This document shows, in pieces, positions 12,757 through 22,049 of a stretch of DNA of 32,500 nt (position 1 is the first letter of the stretch; every line of letters starts with the position of its first letter). The stretch is taken from NCBI GenBank assembly GCA_015478945.1, contig JABUQX010088491.1, positions 17,501 through 50,000 on the forward strand, written 5' to 3'. Under the pieces are notes generated by a model that saw only the letters and a program-made list of their open reading frames with translations, did not search any database and was not told the origin of the DNA. This DNA comes from Trachelipus rathkii. Taxonomy: Eukaryota; Arthropoda; Malacostraca; Isopoda; Trachelipodidae. The position numbers and the translations under genes are program-made.

Positions 12757-12904
12757 GATAAATAGTCATGACCTCACAGTATACGTACACAGTATAATAT
12801 TTCTACCATGATACGTAACGCGGAAATCCTGACGTGTATGACGTCACGCGGAGCTTGCATATAAATTTCTACTTGACGGGGTATGGTACATAATATATAG
12901 TAAT

Positions 12905-12906
12905 AC

Positions 12907-12937
<31 letters not shown>

Positions 12938-12952
12938 AGGACTTATCCTAAA

Positions 12953-13023
<71 letters not shown>
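12905..13023. repeat. Two (TA)n arrays right of F2
   Basis: TA arrays at 12905-12932 and 12955-13023 separated by 22 bp of unique sequence. Confidence 0.95.
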
Positions 13024-13030
<7 letters not shown>

Positions 13031-13140
13031 CGATATATCAAAATATCGATATTTTGGCTCGATGTATCGATATTTTTTGGCAATATTTTCTTAGGCGATG
13101 TATCGATATTTCGATATTTTTTCTTAATATCGAAAGCCGA
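13024..13140. repeat. TATCGATA-rich block, possible hAT terminus
   Basis: Repeated ATCGATAT, CGATGTATCGATATTTT (twice, 13060 and 13096) and AATATCGA motifs. Clusters of short palindromic repeats of this type are found near the ends of some hAT transposons. A hAT BED-finger exon lies 1.5 kb to the right, so this may be that element's left end. Inference only. Confidence 0.4.
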
Positions 13141-13418
13141 TATTCTTTTCAAAAATATTTTTTTAAAGGCCGGAAAAAAAATTATCCCCCTCTCCCGACA
13201 CCCTGAAGTGATGAAACTCTCCTTTTCTTCCATATTTCGTTCTTCGTTCGTCCCCCAATGTCATGCATAAAAAAAAAAAAACGAAAAAATTAGGGTTTTA
13301 GATTTTTCGTCTTTTCGGGAACCAAAAATAGGGAGAGGGGGGGGGGATCGACATGGCACATGCCACATAGTCAAATTATCTTCTGAGTATTCACTAATCA
13401 CACTACTTAGTTATTCAG
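13141..13418. other. Unassigned stretch
   Basis: AT-rich with poly-A at 13269-13280 and a run of G at about 13341-13350. No gene recognised. Confidence 0.4.
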
Positions 13419-14469
13419 AAGGACAAGATCCAATTTTGGGCTGGATCTGATCCCCATTTTCAGCCCCACCTAAAAATGGACATAAAATTCGGAATTTTCA
13501 GCCGATTTTGACTATATAAAAACCAAAATGTAACTTTTTTTTCCCCCTCTAAAACGTTGTTTTCCGGTGTTTTTATGTGTCTGTAGTCATTCTTTCAAAA
13601 TTTTCAATATTTCAAAACCCATATTTTTGACATTCTTCGTATCAATTTCCAGATTTTTTTCCGAAATGACTTCAAACTTGAAATATGCATAGATATGTCC
13701 ATTACCTAAAATAGTACAGAAGTACTTTTTCGATTTTTTGAGTTTTGTGCTCCGCGTTGTCCAATTTCCAAACCCACTTTTTTTGGATTTTGAAATGAAA
13801 TATTGCGATAACTTTTTTTCTGTTCGGGCGAAGTGGATGAAATTTTCAGGGCATATGTAGTCGGGCAAGATGCATCTTTTTTACGTAGATAATTTTTTTG
13901 TATACTCAAAAGAAAACTTTAAAAATATTTTCGAAATTTTTTTTTTTGAAAATCTGTTCCAAGAACAAATCCAAAACTAATGCATATACAAAGAAATAAT
14001 CTAAGTAAAAAATGTGCATCTCCTCCGACTACATAAGCCCTGAAAATTTCATCCACTTCGCCCGGACGGAAAAAAAATTATCGCAATTTTTAATTTCAAA
14101 ATAATAAAAAAGGTGGGTTTGGAAATTGGACAACGCTGAGCACAAAACTCAAAGTATCGAAAAGTACTTCTGAACTATTTTAGGTATTGGACCTATCTAT
14201 GCATATTTCAAGTTTGAAGTCGTTTCGGAAAAAATTCTGGAAGTTGATACGAAGAATGTCAAAAACATGGGTTTTGAAAAATTGAAAATTTTGAAAGAAT
14301 GACTACAGACACAGAAAAACACCGGAAAACAACGTTTTAGAGGGCAAAAAAAAGCTACATTTTGGTGTTTATATTGTCAAAATCGGCTGAAAATTCCAAA
14401 TTTTATGTCCATTTTTAGGTGGGGCTGAAAATGGGGATAAGCCCCAGCCCAAAATTGGATCTTACCCTT
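13419..14469. mobile_element. Foldback element F3: very long hairpin
   Basis: Left arm 13419-13890 and right arm 14015-14469 are reverse complements along nearly their whole length, separated by a loop of about 120 bp. Matching marks are AAGATCCAATTTTGGGCT (13426) with AGCCCAAAATTGGATCTT (14446-14463); CAGCCCCACCTAAAAATGGA (13461) with its complement at 14408-14427; and TTCGGGCGAAGTGGATGAAA (13823) with TTTCATCCACTTCGCCCGGA (14048-14067). Minus-strand open frames at 13587-13909 are by-products. With arms this long and similar, it is a MITE or foldback transposon, or a recent palindromic duplication. No transposase is encoded. Confidence 0.85.
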
Positions 14470-14620
14470 CGCAGTGATTAAGTTGATAGAGGTGTCGTAT
14501 GTGCTAACTGCCAAGTATTGTGCTTTCTTTAAGTTTCTTAGTTTCAAAAAAATTTAAAGAATTTTTTAGAGACAAGTTTAAATATAACGAGTAGAGAATT
14601 GAATAAAAGTAAATTAACAT

Positions 14621-14849
14621 ATGTCATCTAAAAGTAGAGTCTGGGATTATTTTAAAAAATATATCTAATGCCGATGCAGTTTGTAATCTCTGTGGCAGAA
14701 ATGTGAGATCCAGTGGCAATACAACAAATCTGAAAGCCCACATAAAAAACAAACATTATAGTGCTTTTAAATCGTTACAAAAAGATGTCCCAGAACAGGA
14801 AAAACCGACTACATCAAAGGGAAAAGGGACATATGATCCCCAAAATAAG
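14621..14849 (+). pseudogene. BED zinc-finger exon of a hAT-type transposase
   Basis: The ATG at 14621 opens MSSKSRVWDYFKK, then one extra T (near 14660) shifts the frame, which continues ISNADAVCNLCGRNVRSSG, then TTNLKAHIKNKHYSAFKSLQ and KGKGTYDPQNK up to AAG|GTATTT at 14849, a plausible splice donor. The C-x2-C (CNLC) and H-x4-H (HIKNKH) pair preceded by the aromatic VWDYF motif is a BED finger, the DNA-binding N-terminal domain of many hAT transposases and ZBED proteins. I do not recognise the following catalytic region; the sequence runs into (TA)n at 15046. The frameshift makes this copy dead unless it is a sequencing error. The F3 hairpin lies between it and a possible left terminus at 13024. 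Confidence 0.75.
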
Positions 14850-15167
<318 letters not shown>

Positions 15168-15538
15168 AGAATATGAAAGATTTTCTTTGTGTGGTTATAG
15201 GACGACAGGGCTAGCAACCCGGTCCTTCCTTCTGCTTTTATTACTCTTGACCAGCGTTGGATTCTTATGCGTCAGAAGCACAATCATCTGGAGAACTCTG
15301 GGAGAACAAGTTTTGAGGTCTAATGGAAGAAGATGCGTTCTACTGAAAGGGCCAAACCCTACCTGAGAGTGTTTAACTCGAGGACTGGTGTCGGAAACCA
15401 TTACGCCGAGAAATGGTTTTCTAGAGTGTTCTAAGGTTAAGAGTTTCGGGCCAGAAGGAGAAGACGCTGGTTCAACTGACAGGGCGAAAGCCCTTCCTGA
15501 GTTGTAGATTGCATATATATAGCAGAAAGATATACAGA

Positions 15539-15768
<230 letters not shown>

Positions 15769-16010
15769 AAGGAAGCAAAAACTATAGACTTTTAAGAAAA
15801 CTTTATTTAGTATAAAAGTTTGATATATGTAGAACATAAAAATGAATGTATTAAAAAAAATCGTATATTTTAAAAATAATTCAAGTAAGAGACGCATGCT
15901 TTGGCGTGGTACTTTTTTTGGTACTTTTTTCGTTCAACATTTTCTAATGGTTTACAAGAAAACAAATTTTTTTTTTTGTAATATTTTATTATTTATACAA
16001 TAAAAAATGT

Positions 16011-16128
<118 letters not shown>

Positions 16129-16443
16129 CCATCTCCCAAGTAGGGCTTTCGCCCTGTCAGTTGGGCCAGCATCTTCTTCCTTCTGGCCCAGAAACTCTTA
16201 GTCCAAGAATACTCTAGAAAACTATTTCTCAGCGCAAAAGTTTCCGATGCTAATTCTTGAGTTATACACGCAGGTAGGGTTTTACCCTTTCTGTGAAACT
16301 ACCATCTTCTTCCATTTGGCCTCAAAATTTGTTCTCTCAGAGCTCTCCAGAAGATCGTGTCTCTAGGCGCATAAGATTCCAATGCTGGTCCAGGAGTTTT
16401 ACAAGCAAAAAAGAAAAGGACCGGGTTGCTAGCCCTGTCGTCT

Positions 16444-17048
16444 AAAAATTATGCAAAGAAGTCTTCTTTTGATCCGACTGCCTAGAAAATCCAATCTTCT
16501 TATAATAGACATACCTAAACTCCACTAGATGCTGCAGATAATATGATATCATTGTAAAAGATGAATTTATTCTTAGTTATTAAAATTAGCAAAAAACACT
16601 AATTAGGATATTTTGTACTTCCTCCAACGAACTAATTTTTTTTTGAAACTATCAATTTATATATTTTAAGTGTATTCAAAGAACTTGATAATTTTTGTTA
16701 TTACTTAAATATCTTATATAAATATTCTTGAATTTGTTAGTTAGTTAGTTTTTTCTGAAGTTTAAAATTTTATCAATTTATTCTTATTTATTATTAATAT
16801 AAAATTTATGCAAATATTTACACATGTCACACTTATGTTAATATAGTCTTAAATGTTTACATCCTTCTTTTTAAAACCCTGCATTGCGCTTTTGCATTAC
16901 TCTCGCTTCTTCTCCGATCCTTCTCATTTTTCTCCTCCCTGCTGTTGGCAACACATCCATCTCCGACGACAGTCAGATCAGACCTTTGAGTACTCAGCAA
17001 TTATGTGATGAGAAAGCCGGGAGCTTTAAAAACTATTCTTGAAGCGTT

Positions 17049-17049
<1 letters not shown>
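16444..17049. other. Unassigned AT-rich stretch
   Basis: No gene or repeat family recognised. Contains a short TTAGTTAG repeat at 16737-16752. Confidence 0.4.
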
Positions 17050-17088
<39 letters not shown>

Positions 17089-17097
17089 CTATATATA

Positions 17098-17169
<72 letters not shown>

Positions 17170-17190
17170 TATATATATATATATATATAT
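17050..17190. repeat. (TA)n array
   Basis: TA repeats with ACTATATATAGTA palindromic interruptions near 17088 and 17166. Confidence 0.9.
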
Positions 17191-17205
17191 TATAATAATT
17201 TTTTT

Positions 17206-17309
17206 AAACTAATGGGAACCCCAAGGGTAAAGCAAAGATGGCAGTAGTCGGGTCTCTCGGCCTTTGGGGAAAGAAAGTGGTAGAATATTTCCCTTTCGGG
17301 AGACTGAAA
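17206..17309 (+). repeat. GC-1 module, partial (middle segment)
   Basis: Same order and sense as 12448-12555 in the complete GC-1 copy: AAACTAATG, CCCCAAG, GATGGCAG, GGGTCTCTCGG, GGGGAA and a final CGGGAGAC/CGGGGAGGGTCTC block. It stops at 17309 and runs into TA repeats. Confidence 0.65.
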
Positions 17310-17383
17310 TATATATAGTATATATATAAAGATATATATATATAAATACAAATTCAAAGACTTTTCGTTTTACTTTTAAGTTT

Positions 17384-17950
17384 GATTTTTTTTAATATAT
17401 TGTTGCTATATGATACTAATGAATTTCAGTGGTGGTCGACATGCGTGGTTACATTGACAAATCGACATTTGTTAAATATTTCAAAAATAGTCTCTAAAGT
17501 ACCACACAATAGCATATTTAATCATGAGATAGCCAAAATAAAAATAGAATTTCACAAAACTAAAAAAATATGGGCCCGAGCAGAGGGGGACGCTTCTTCC
17601 ACTCCCTGCAGGGGGAGGGGTGCCAAACCCTGCTCTTGGTATTTAATGCGGGGGTTCCTCCACTTCTCCCCTACGGGGTACGTCCCCTCTACTCGAGCCC
17701 CTTATTTTTTTTTAGTTTTGTAAATTACTTTTTTTTTTACATTTTTATAATGTTTACATGCTGATTCCAAATATGTAATTGGTTCTGTAAGTGTCGTACT
17801 TTTCGAGATATTACATTTTTAAAAATTTTAACAAATATGGGATTTTTAAAATTCAGTTCAACTATTTCGAACTTTTGAATCATGTCCGTTACCACTGAAA
17901 TTCATTATTAGTATCATATAGTAGCAATATATTAAAAAAAAAAAAAAACT
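17384..17950. mobile_element. Foldback element F5 with GC-rich apex
   Basis: The outer arms 17384-17565 and 17705-17950 are inverted. TTTAATATATTG...CTATATGATACTAAT and GAATTTCAGTGGT (17391-17435) recur reversed at 17896-17935, and TTCACAAAACTAAAAAAATA (17551) pairs with the stretch near 17703-17725. The right arm is longer, so it includes extra sequence or the left arm has a deletion. The apex is a GC-rich segment (17571-17703). Confidence 0.65.
17571..17703 (+). repeat. GC-1 module, partial (3' segment), at the apex of F5
   Basis: Matches the 3' part of the complete GC-1 copy (about 12550-12655): CCTGCTCTTGGTAT, GGGGTTCCTCCAC, TACGGGGTA, CGTCCCCT and CTCGAGCCCCT. Its own ends are inverted (GGGCCCGAGCAGAGGGGGAC against GTCCCCTCTACTCGAGCCCC). 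Confidence 0.65.
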
Positions 17951-17974
17951 GACGGAGTCGTAAACAGAAAAGGG

Positions 17975-17976
<2 letters not shown>

Positions 17977-18068
<92 letters not shown>
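17977..18068. repeat. (TA)n array
   Basis: About 46 TA units. Confidence 0.95.
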
Positions 18069-18071
<3 letters not shown>

Positions 18072-18105
18072 TTTATCTATATCTATATATAAATATATTT
18101 CTATA

Positions 18106-18286
<181 letters not shown>

Positions 18287-18932
18287 TCTTCCCTCAGGGA
18301 GGCCTACGGCCTGTCAGCGGAGACAACATCGATTTCCACGCAGTCCTTTCCAGAAGTATACCATCCTCCATCAGCTGGCGCATCGCAGGCAGTCCATGTC
18401 TTCTCAAGGCTCTCTCCACACAATCTTTCCATCTTCCCCTCGGTCTTCCTCTCGGCCTTACTCCCTCCACCACCACCTTCTACTCGCGACTCGTTCTCCT
18501 GGCATCCTTACTATATGCCCCCACCATCTCAGTCTCGCCGAATCTATCCTGTTCAACACAGGCACTACACCAACTCTCTCCCTAACCCATTCGTTTCTCA
18601 CTCTATCTATCGTCTTTCCCACTATCGTCCTCAACACCTTCATTTCAGCAGCTTCTATCCTTTTTTCCTCTCTTGTTGTAATTCTCCAAGTTTCTCCTCC
18701 ATATGTCAATGTGGGTACCAGTATGCTATCAAATATAATCTTCTTTACTTTTATATCCATCACCCTATCCTTCATAATTGGATATAACGCTCTCATTGTT
18801 CTTCCGTATTTTTTCCATTCTTGCCTCCACTTCCCGTACACATCCTCCCTTGCTTGTAAATACACCACCCAGGTAAACAAACTGATCCACATTTCTCAAT
18901 CTTTCATCATCAATGACGATTATTTTGTGGAT
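18287..18932 (-). pseudogene. LINE-B: 5'-truncated reverse transcriptase C-terminus
   Basis: On the minus strand the frame reads [20 protein letters not shown] from about 18917. After a frame change come [66 protein letters not shown], and in another frame [20 protein letters not shown] and [15 protein letters not shown]. This is the region after the YADD motif through the conserved 'LRWxGHxxRM...RPRGRW' tail of RTE/L2-like LINEs. Its role was reverse transcription of the element. Only about three frameshifts are needed, so decay is moderate. The 5' truncation at ~18932 and the TA-rich tail at the 3' side fit target-primed insertion. It is a different family from LINE-A, whose tail reads LRWFGHMERMDDS. 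Confidence 0.85.
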
Positions 18933-19119
18933 TTGTATGCAACATTGGAAGAACGATTCTGATTATCTAAAATTTTCACCCACGAATAATACCGACTGGC
19001 AATGGTTGTATAACCGAATTTCCTTGGAAGACTTTACGTTCTCATCATACTTTGGCAATTACGGATTATTTTGTGCATTTGAATACTATACCATGAGCCT
19101 TTATAAACTTCCTATCTCA
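18933..19119 (-). other. Unassigned stretch, possibly eroded zinc-finger sequence
   Basis: On the minus strand a trace 'IVFKCTK' (near 19090) resembles the start of another finger unit, but stops and frameshifts follow. Evidence is weak. Confidence 0.25.
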
Positions 19120-19215
19120 ATACATTCGAAGCTGCATTTGTTGACATGTGTTATTTTAAGTTTCCTTTTTGATTACATTCGTAGCTGAACTTGGAACATT
19201 TAAAAAATTTAATTT
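19120..19215 (-). pseudogene. Decayed sixteenth zinc finger
   Basis: Reading the minus strand from about 19208: FKCSKFSYECNQKGNLK, a stop, then HMSTNA. This matches the finger consensus of the 15-finger exon (KCSECSYECNQKGSLK...HMLTHA). The second zinc-binding Cys has become Phe (CSKF for CSxC), the last His has become Asn, and a stop codon sits inside the helix. It lies beyond the LINE-C fragment that follows the stop codon of the intact exon, so it is no longer translated. Confidence 0.75.
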
Positions 19216-19248
19216 TTTTATCTTCCTTTCTCCCTTTTAAAGGGTTAT

Positions 19249-19296
19249 TAATAGATCTATAGATCTTAGGTATAAGATCTATAGATCTTAGATATA
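19249..19296. repeat. Short tandem AGATCTATAGATCTTA repeat
   Basis: Two copies of a ~23-bp unit containing the palindrome AGATCTATAGATCT, at 19253 and 19276, at the 3' edge of LINE-C. It may be that element's tail. Confidence 0.6.
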
Positions 19297-19934
19297 GACC
19301 TTAACTATAAGGACATTCCAATTTTTTTTTAACCACATCGCAACACAATGTTCTTTTTTTTACAATCATTAAGATCGGTTCTAATGTGTCGACTGATACT
19401 GGGAGCTTCTCCAGAGGTTTCACAAGACTCTTCTTTATTACATTCAGCGTTCCAACAACTGTGGGAATCACCGAGATATCATTGGTGTTCCACATTCTTC
19501 TAATTTCGTGTTTGATCCTCGGATATTTTATTTCCTTTTCCCTTTCATATGCCACCACATTGCTATCATTTGGGACTCCCATCTCTATTATATAGCACTT
19601 CTGCTCCCTCTTATCCTTGACTACGGTGCCCGGTCTATTGTGGGTGACTGTCATATCCGTTGGGATAACAGAATCAAAGTAAAAGCACCTCTTCGTTTTC
19701 TTCTATTTTGGGGGGATTGTGTTTCCAGTAGTTGGCCGTTTCTGTCCTAATGTTGTACTCTTGACACAATTACTCTTTCTTCTTCTGATTGTAATCGACC
19801 CATAGTGAATATCTCCACTGATTTATCCTTATCCATATAACTTTCGCCAATGATTTTCTTTTATTCCTTTGCCATTGCTTGTTGTCTCCATTGGTTTATA
19901 TGTTTCTTCTTCCTCTCTGATTCAAATTTATTTT
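19297..19934 (-). pseudogene. LINE-C: restriction-like endonuclease end of a non-LTR element
   Basis: A minus-strand open frame (19654-19301) reads RPGTVVKDKREQKCYIIEMG, VPNDSNVVAYEREKEIKYPR, IKHEIRRMWNTNDISVIPTV and VGTLNVIKKSL. Upstream, in other frames, are ENEEVLL and IPTDM (about 19660-19700) and KKKHINQWRQQAMAKE (about 19900-19860). The pattern RPD-x(8-12)-K/C-xxI-[DE]-[MI]-x-[VI]-P followed by E-K-x-x-KY and a 'VVPVVVGALG'-like strand is the C-terminal restriction-like endonuclease domain of R4/NeSL/R2-related LINEs, which nicks target DNA. Here the catalytic PD has become PG. The zinc-knuckle segment expected between the two parts is missing, so there is an internal deletion. The fragment abuts the stop codon of the zinc-finger exon. 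Confidence 0.75.
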
Positions 19935-21329
19935 TTAATATTCTAGTCTTTTCCTTTTTTTTGAATGTTTTAACATGTGTTGTTTAAAACTTACTTTGTG
20001 ATTGTATTCGTAATTGCACTCGGAACATTTAAATAATTTAACATTTGCGTGTCTTAACATGTGTGATTTTAACCTTGCTTTGTAATTACTTTGGTAGCTG
20101 CACTCGGAACAACTAAATAATTTAACATTTCCATGTGTTAATATGTGTGATTTTAAATTTACTTTCCGATTACATTCATAGCTGCAATCGGAACACTTAA
20201 ATAATTTAACATTGGTATGTGTTAACAAGTGTAATTTTAAACTTGCTTTATGATTACATTCGTAGCTGCACTCGGAACATTTAAATAATTTAACATTGGA
20301 ATGTATTAACATGTGTGATTTTAATTGCCATTTCTGATTACATTCATAGCTGCAGTTGAAACATTTAAATAACTTAACATTGGCATGCGCTAACATGTGT
20401 GATTTTAATCCTACTTTGTAATTACATTCGTAGCTGCACTCGGAACATTTAAATAATTTAACATTGGCATGTGTTAACATGTGTGTTTTTAAGTTTACTT
20501 TGTGGTGACATTCGTAGCTGCACTCAGAACATTTAAACAATTTAACATTGGTATGTGTTAACAAGTGTAATTTTAAACTTCCTTTTTGATTACATTCGTA
20601 ACTGCACTTGGAACATTTAAATAGTTTAATATTGGCATGTGATAACATATGTGATTTTAAGCTTACTTTGTAATTACATTCATAGCTGCAGTCGGGACAT
20701 TTAAATAATTTAACATTGTCATGTGTTAACATGTGTGATTTTAATCTTGCTTTGTAATTACATTCGTAGCTGCACTCCGAACATTTAAATAATTTAAGAT
20801 TGGCATGTGTTAACATGTGTGATTTTAATTGTCCTTTTCGATTACATTCATAGCTGCAGTCGGAACATTTAAATAATTTCACATTGGCATGTGTTAAGAT
20901 GTGTGATTTTAAGCTTACTTTGTGATTACATTCGTAGCTGCACTCGGAACATTTAAATAATTTAACACTGGCATGTGTTAACATGTGTAATTTTAAATTT
21001 GCTTTGTGATAAGATTCGTAGCTGCACTCGGAACATTTAAATAATTTTGCATTCGAGTGTTTCAACAGATGAGATTTTAATTTTGATTTAAGATTACATT
21101 CATAATTGCAATGCGCGCATCTAAAGCTTCTTTCATTGTGTGATTTCAAATGATTTGTCAACCCCAATTTGGTTTTAAAACTTAAATTACAATGTGTACA
21201 ACGGAATTTTTCCAAATCCATCCCTTCAGTTATTATGTTAGGTCTCATTGACGGTTGAAGCATGCTTCTTACAGAACTTTTCACTCCAAGCATGTCACTT
21301 TCCTCTTCTTCAACATCACTAACGAAGGC
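19935..21329 (-). CDS. C2H2 zinc-finger protein, 15-finger exon (3' terminal exon, 5' partial)
   Basis: An intact open exon of 464 codons plus stop. TTTTTTTTTCTACAG|GCC at 21330/21329 is a strong splice acceptor, so I start the exon there and not at the in-frame ATG at 21350, which lies in the polypyrimidine tract. It begins AFVSDVEEEESDMLG, then from exon residue ~43 come 15 fingers of the form C-x2-C-x12-H-x3-H. Fourteen carry a near-identical 28-residue period with body KCSECSYECN-K-LKSHMLTH and linker ANVKLF, not the usual TGEKP. An extra Cys (YEC) is conserved in most units. The tail KKRKRLEY is basic and could aid nuclear entry. Expected role: sequence-specific nucleic-acid binding in the nucleus; target unknown. 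No effector domain is in this exon, and no upstream exon was found up to the window's LINE-A copy at 22050. Downstream is a LINE-C fragment and then a dead finger. Confidence 0.85.
   Translation of the reverse strand, partial: AFVSDVEEEESDMLGVKSSVRSMLQPSMRPNIITEGMDLEKFRCTHCNLSFKTKLGLTNHLKSHNERSFRCAHCNYECNLKSKLKSHLLKHSNAKLFKCSECSYESYHKANLKLHMLTHASVKLFKCSECSYECNHKVSLKSHILTHANVKLFKCSDCSYECNRKGQLKSHMLTHANLKLFKCSECSYECNYKARLKSHMLTHDNVKLFKCPDCSYECNYKVSLKSHMLSHANIKLFKCSKCSYECNQKGSLKLHLLTHTNVKLFKCSECSYECHHKVNLKTHMLTHANVKLFKCSECSYECNYKVGLKSHMLAHANVKLFKCFNCSYECNQKWQLKSHMLIHSNVKLFKCSECSYECNHKASLKLHLLTHTNVKLFKCSDCSYECNRKVNLKSHILTHGNVKLFSCSECSYQSNYKARLKSHMLRHANVKLFKCSECNYEYNHKVSFKQHMLKHSKKRKRLEY
20000..21115 (-). 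repeat. 84-bp tandem repeat encoding zinc fingers
   Basis: About thirteen to fourteen units of 84 bp. The 'GAACATTTAAATAATTTAAC' segment (plus-strand view of the linker) is nearly invariant, and divergence is concentrated in the part encoding the recognition helix. Confidence 0.85.
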
Positions 21330-21861
21330 CTGTAGAAAAAAAAAATTCAAACATCAAAAACTGACCATATTCATACTCTTCAAATATTGTATACAAAACA
21401 TTACATGAACAATAAAATAATATATATTAATGAAAACGGGGGGGAAATTGCTATAAAAATTTGAATCTCTCTCTCTCTCTCTCTCTTTATTAAGATATTA
21501 TATATACCTATCTTCACCCCAAATAGGTGCAAACTAATGCACCTTAACATTCTCTTTATTTAACTAATAAATTATTTATTCATGAGGGCAAGACCTCCTT
21601 ACTTCCTGTTCCTCAATCATAAATTCCTAGTCCTTAAAACCCTTTATTAATGTATTTCTCTTAATATAAAGGAATAACACATGAAATAAAAACACATATA
21701 TAATATTTAACACACTAAAAAATACACTAATCACTAATGGACAATAAGATAACTACTCTACTTATAAAAGATCAAATAACGCTTACAGTAAACTGCTGGT
21801 TGGTGAATTCTTTTATGGACTTTTATAAGATATATTAATTTTAAGGTGTTATGATGATTTA

Positions 21862-21867
<6 letters not shown>
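21330..21867 (-). other. Probable intron upstream of the zinc-finger exon
   Basis: AT-rich, with (CT)n at 21465-21486 and no recognisable exon. It starts with the acceptor of the zinc-finger exon (minus strand). Confidence 0.5.
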
Positions 21868-21917
<50 letters not shown>

Positions 21918-22043
21918 TATATGTATAAATATATAATTATATATATTTATAATAATATATAATATATTTATATATATTTATATATATATATTATATATAT
22001 ATATATATATACTATATACTACTATATATATATATTATGTATG
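21868..22043. repeat. AT-rich microsatellite cluster
   Basis: (TA)n interrupted by AATA/TTATA units, immediately before LINE-A copy 4. Confidence 0.9.
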
Positions 22044-22049
22044 TAATAA

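Noticed and set aside
18396..18962. 188-codon plus-strand open frame
   Set aside because: Antisense shadow of LINE-B, whose minus-strand frame carries recognisable reverse-transcriptase tail motifs.
20000..21115. 84-bp regular repeats considered as a CRISPR-like array
   Set aside because: The units encode in-frame C2H2 fingers with no unique spacers; eukaryotic context.
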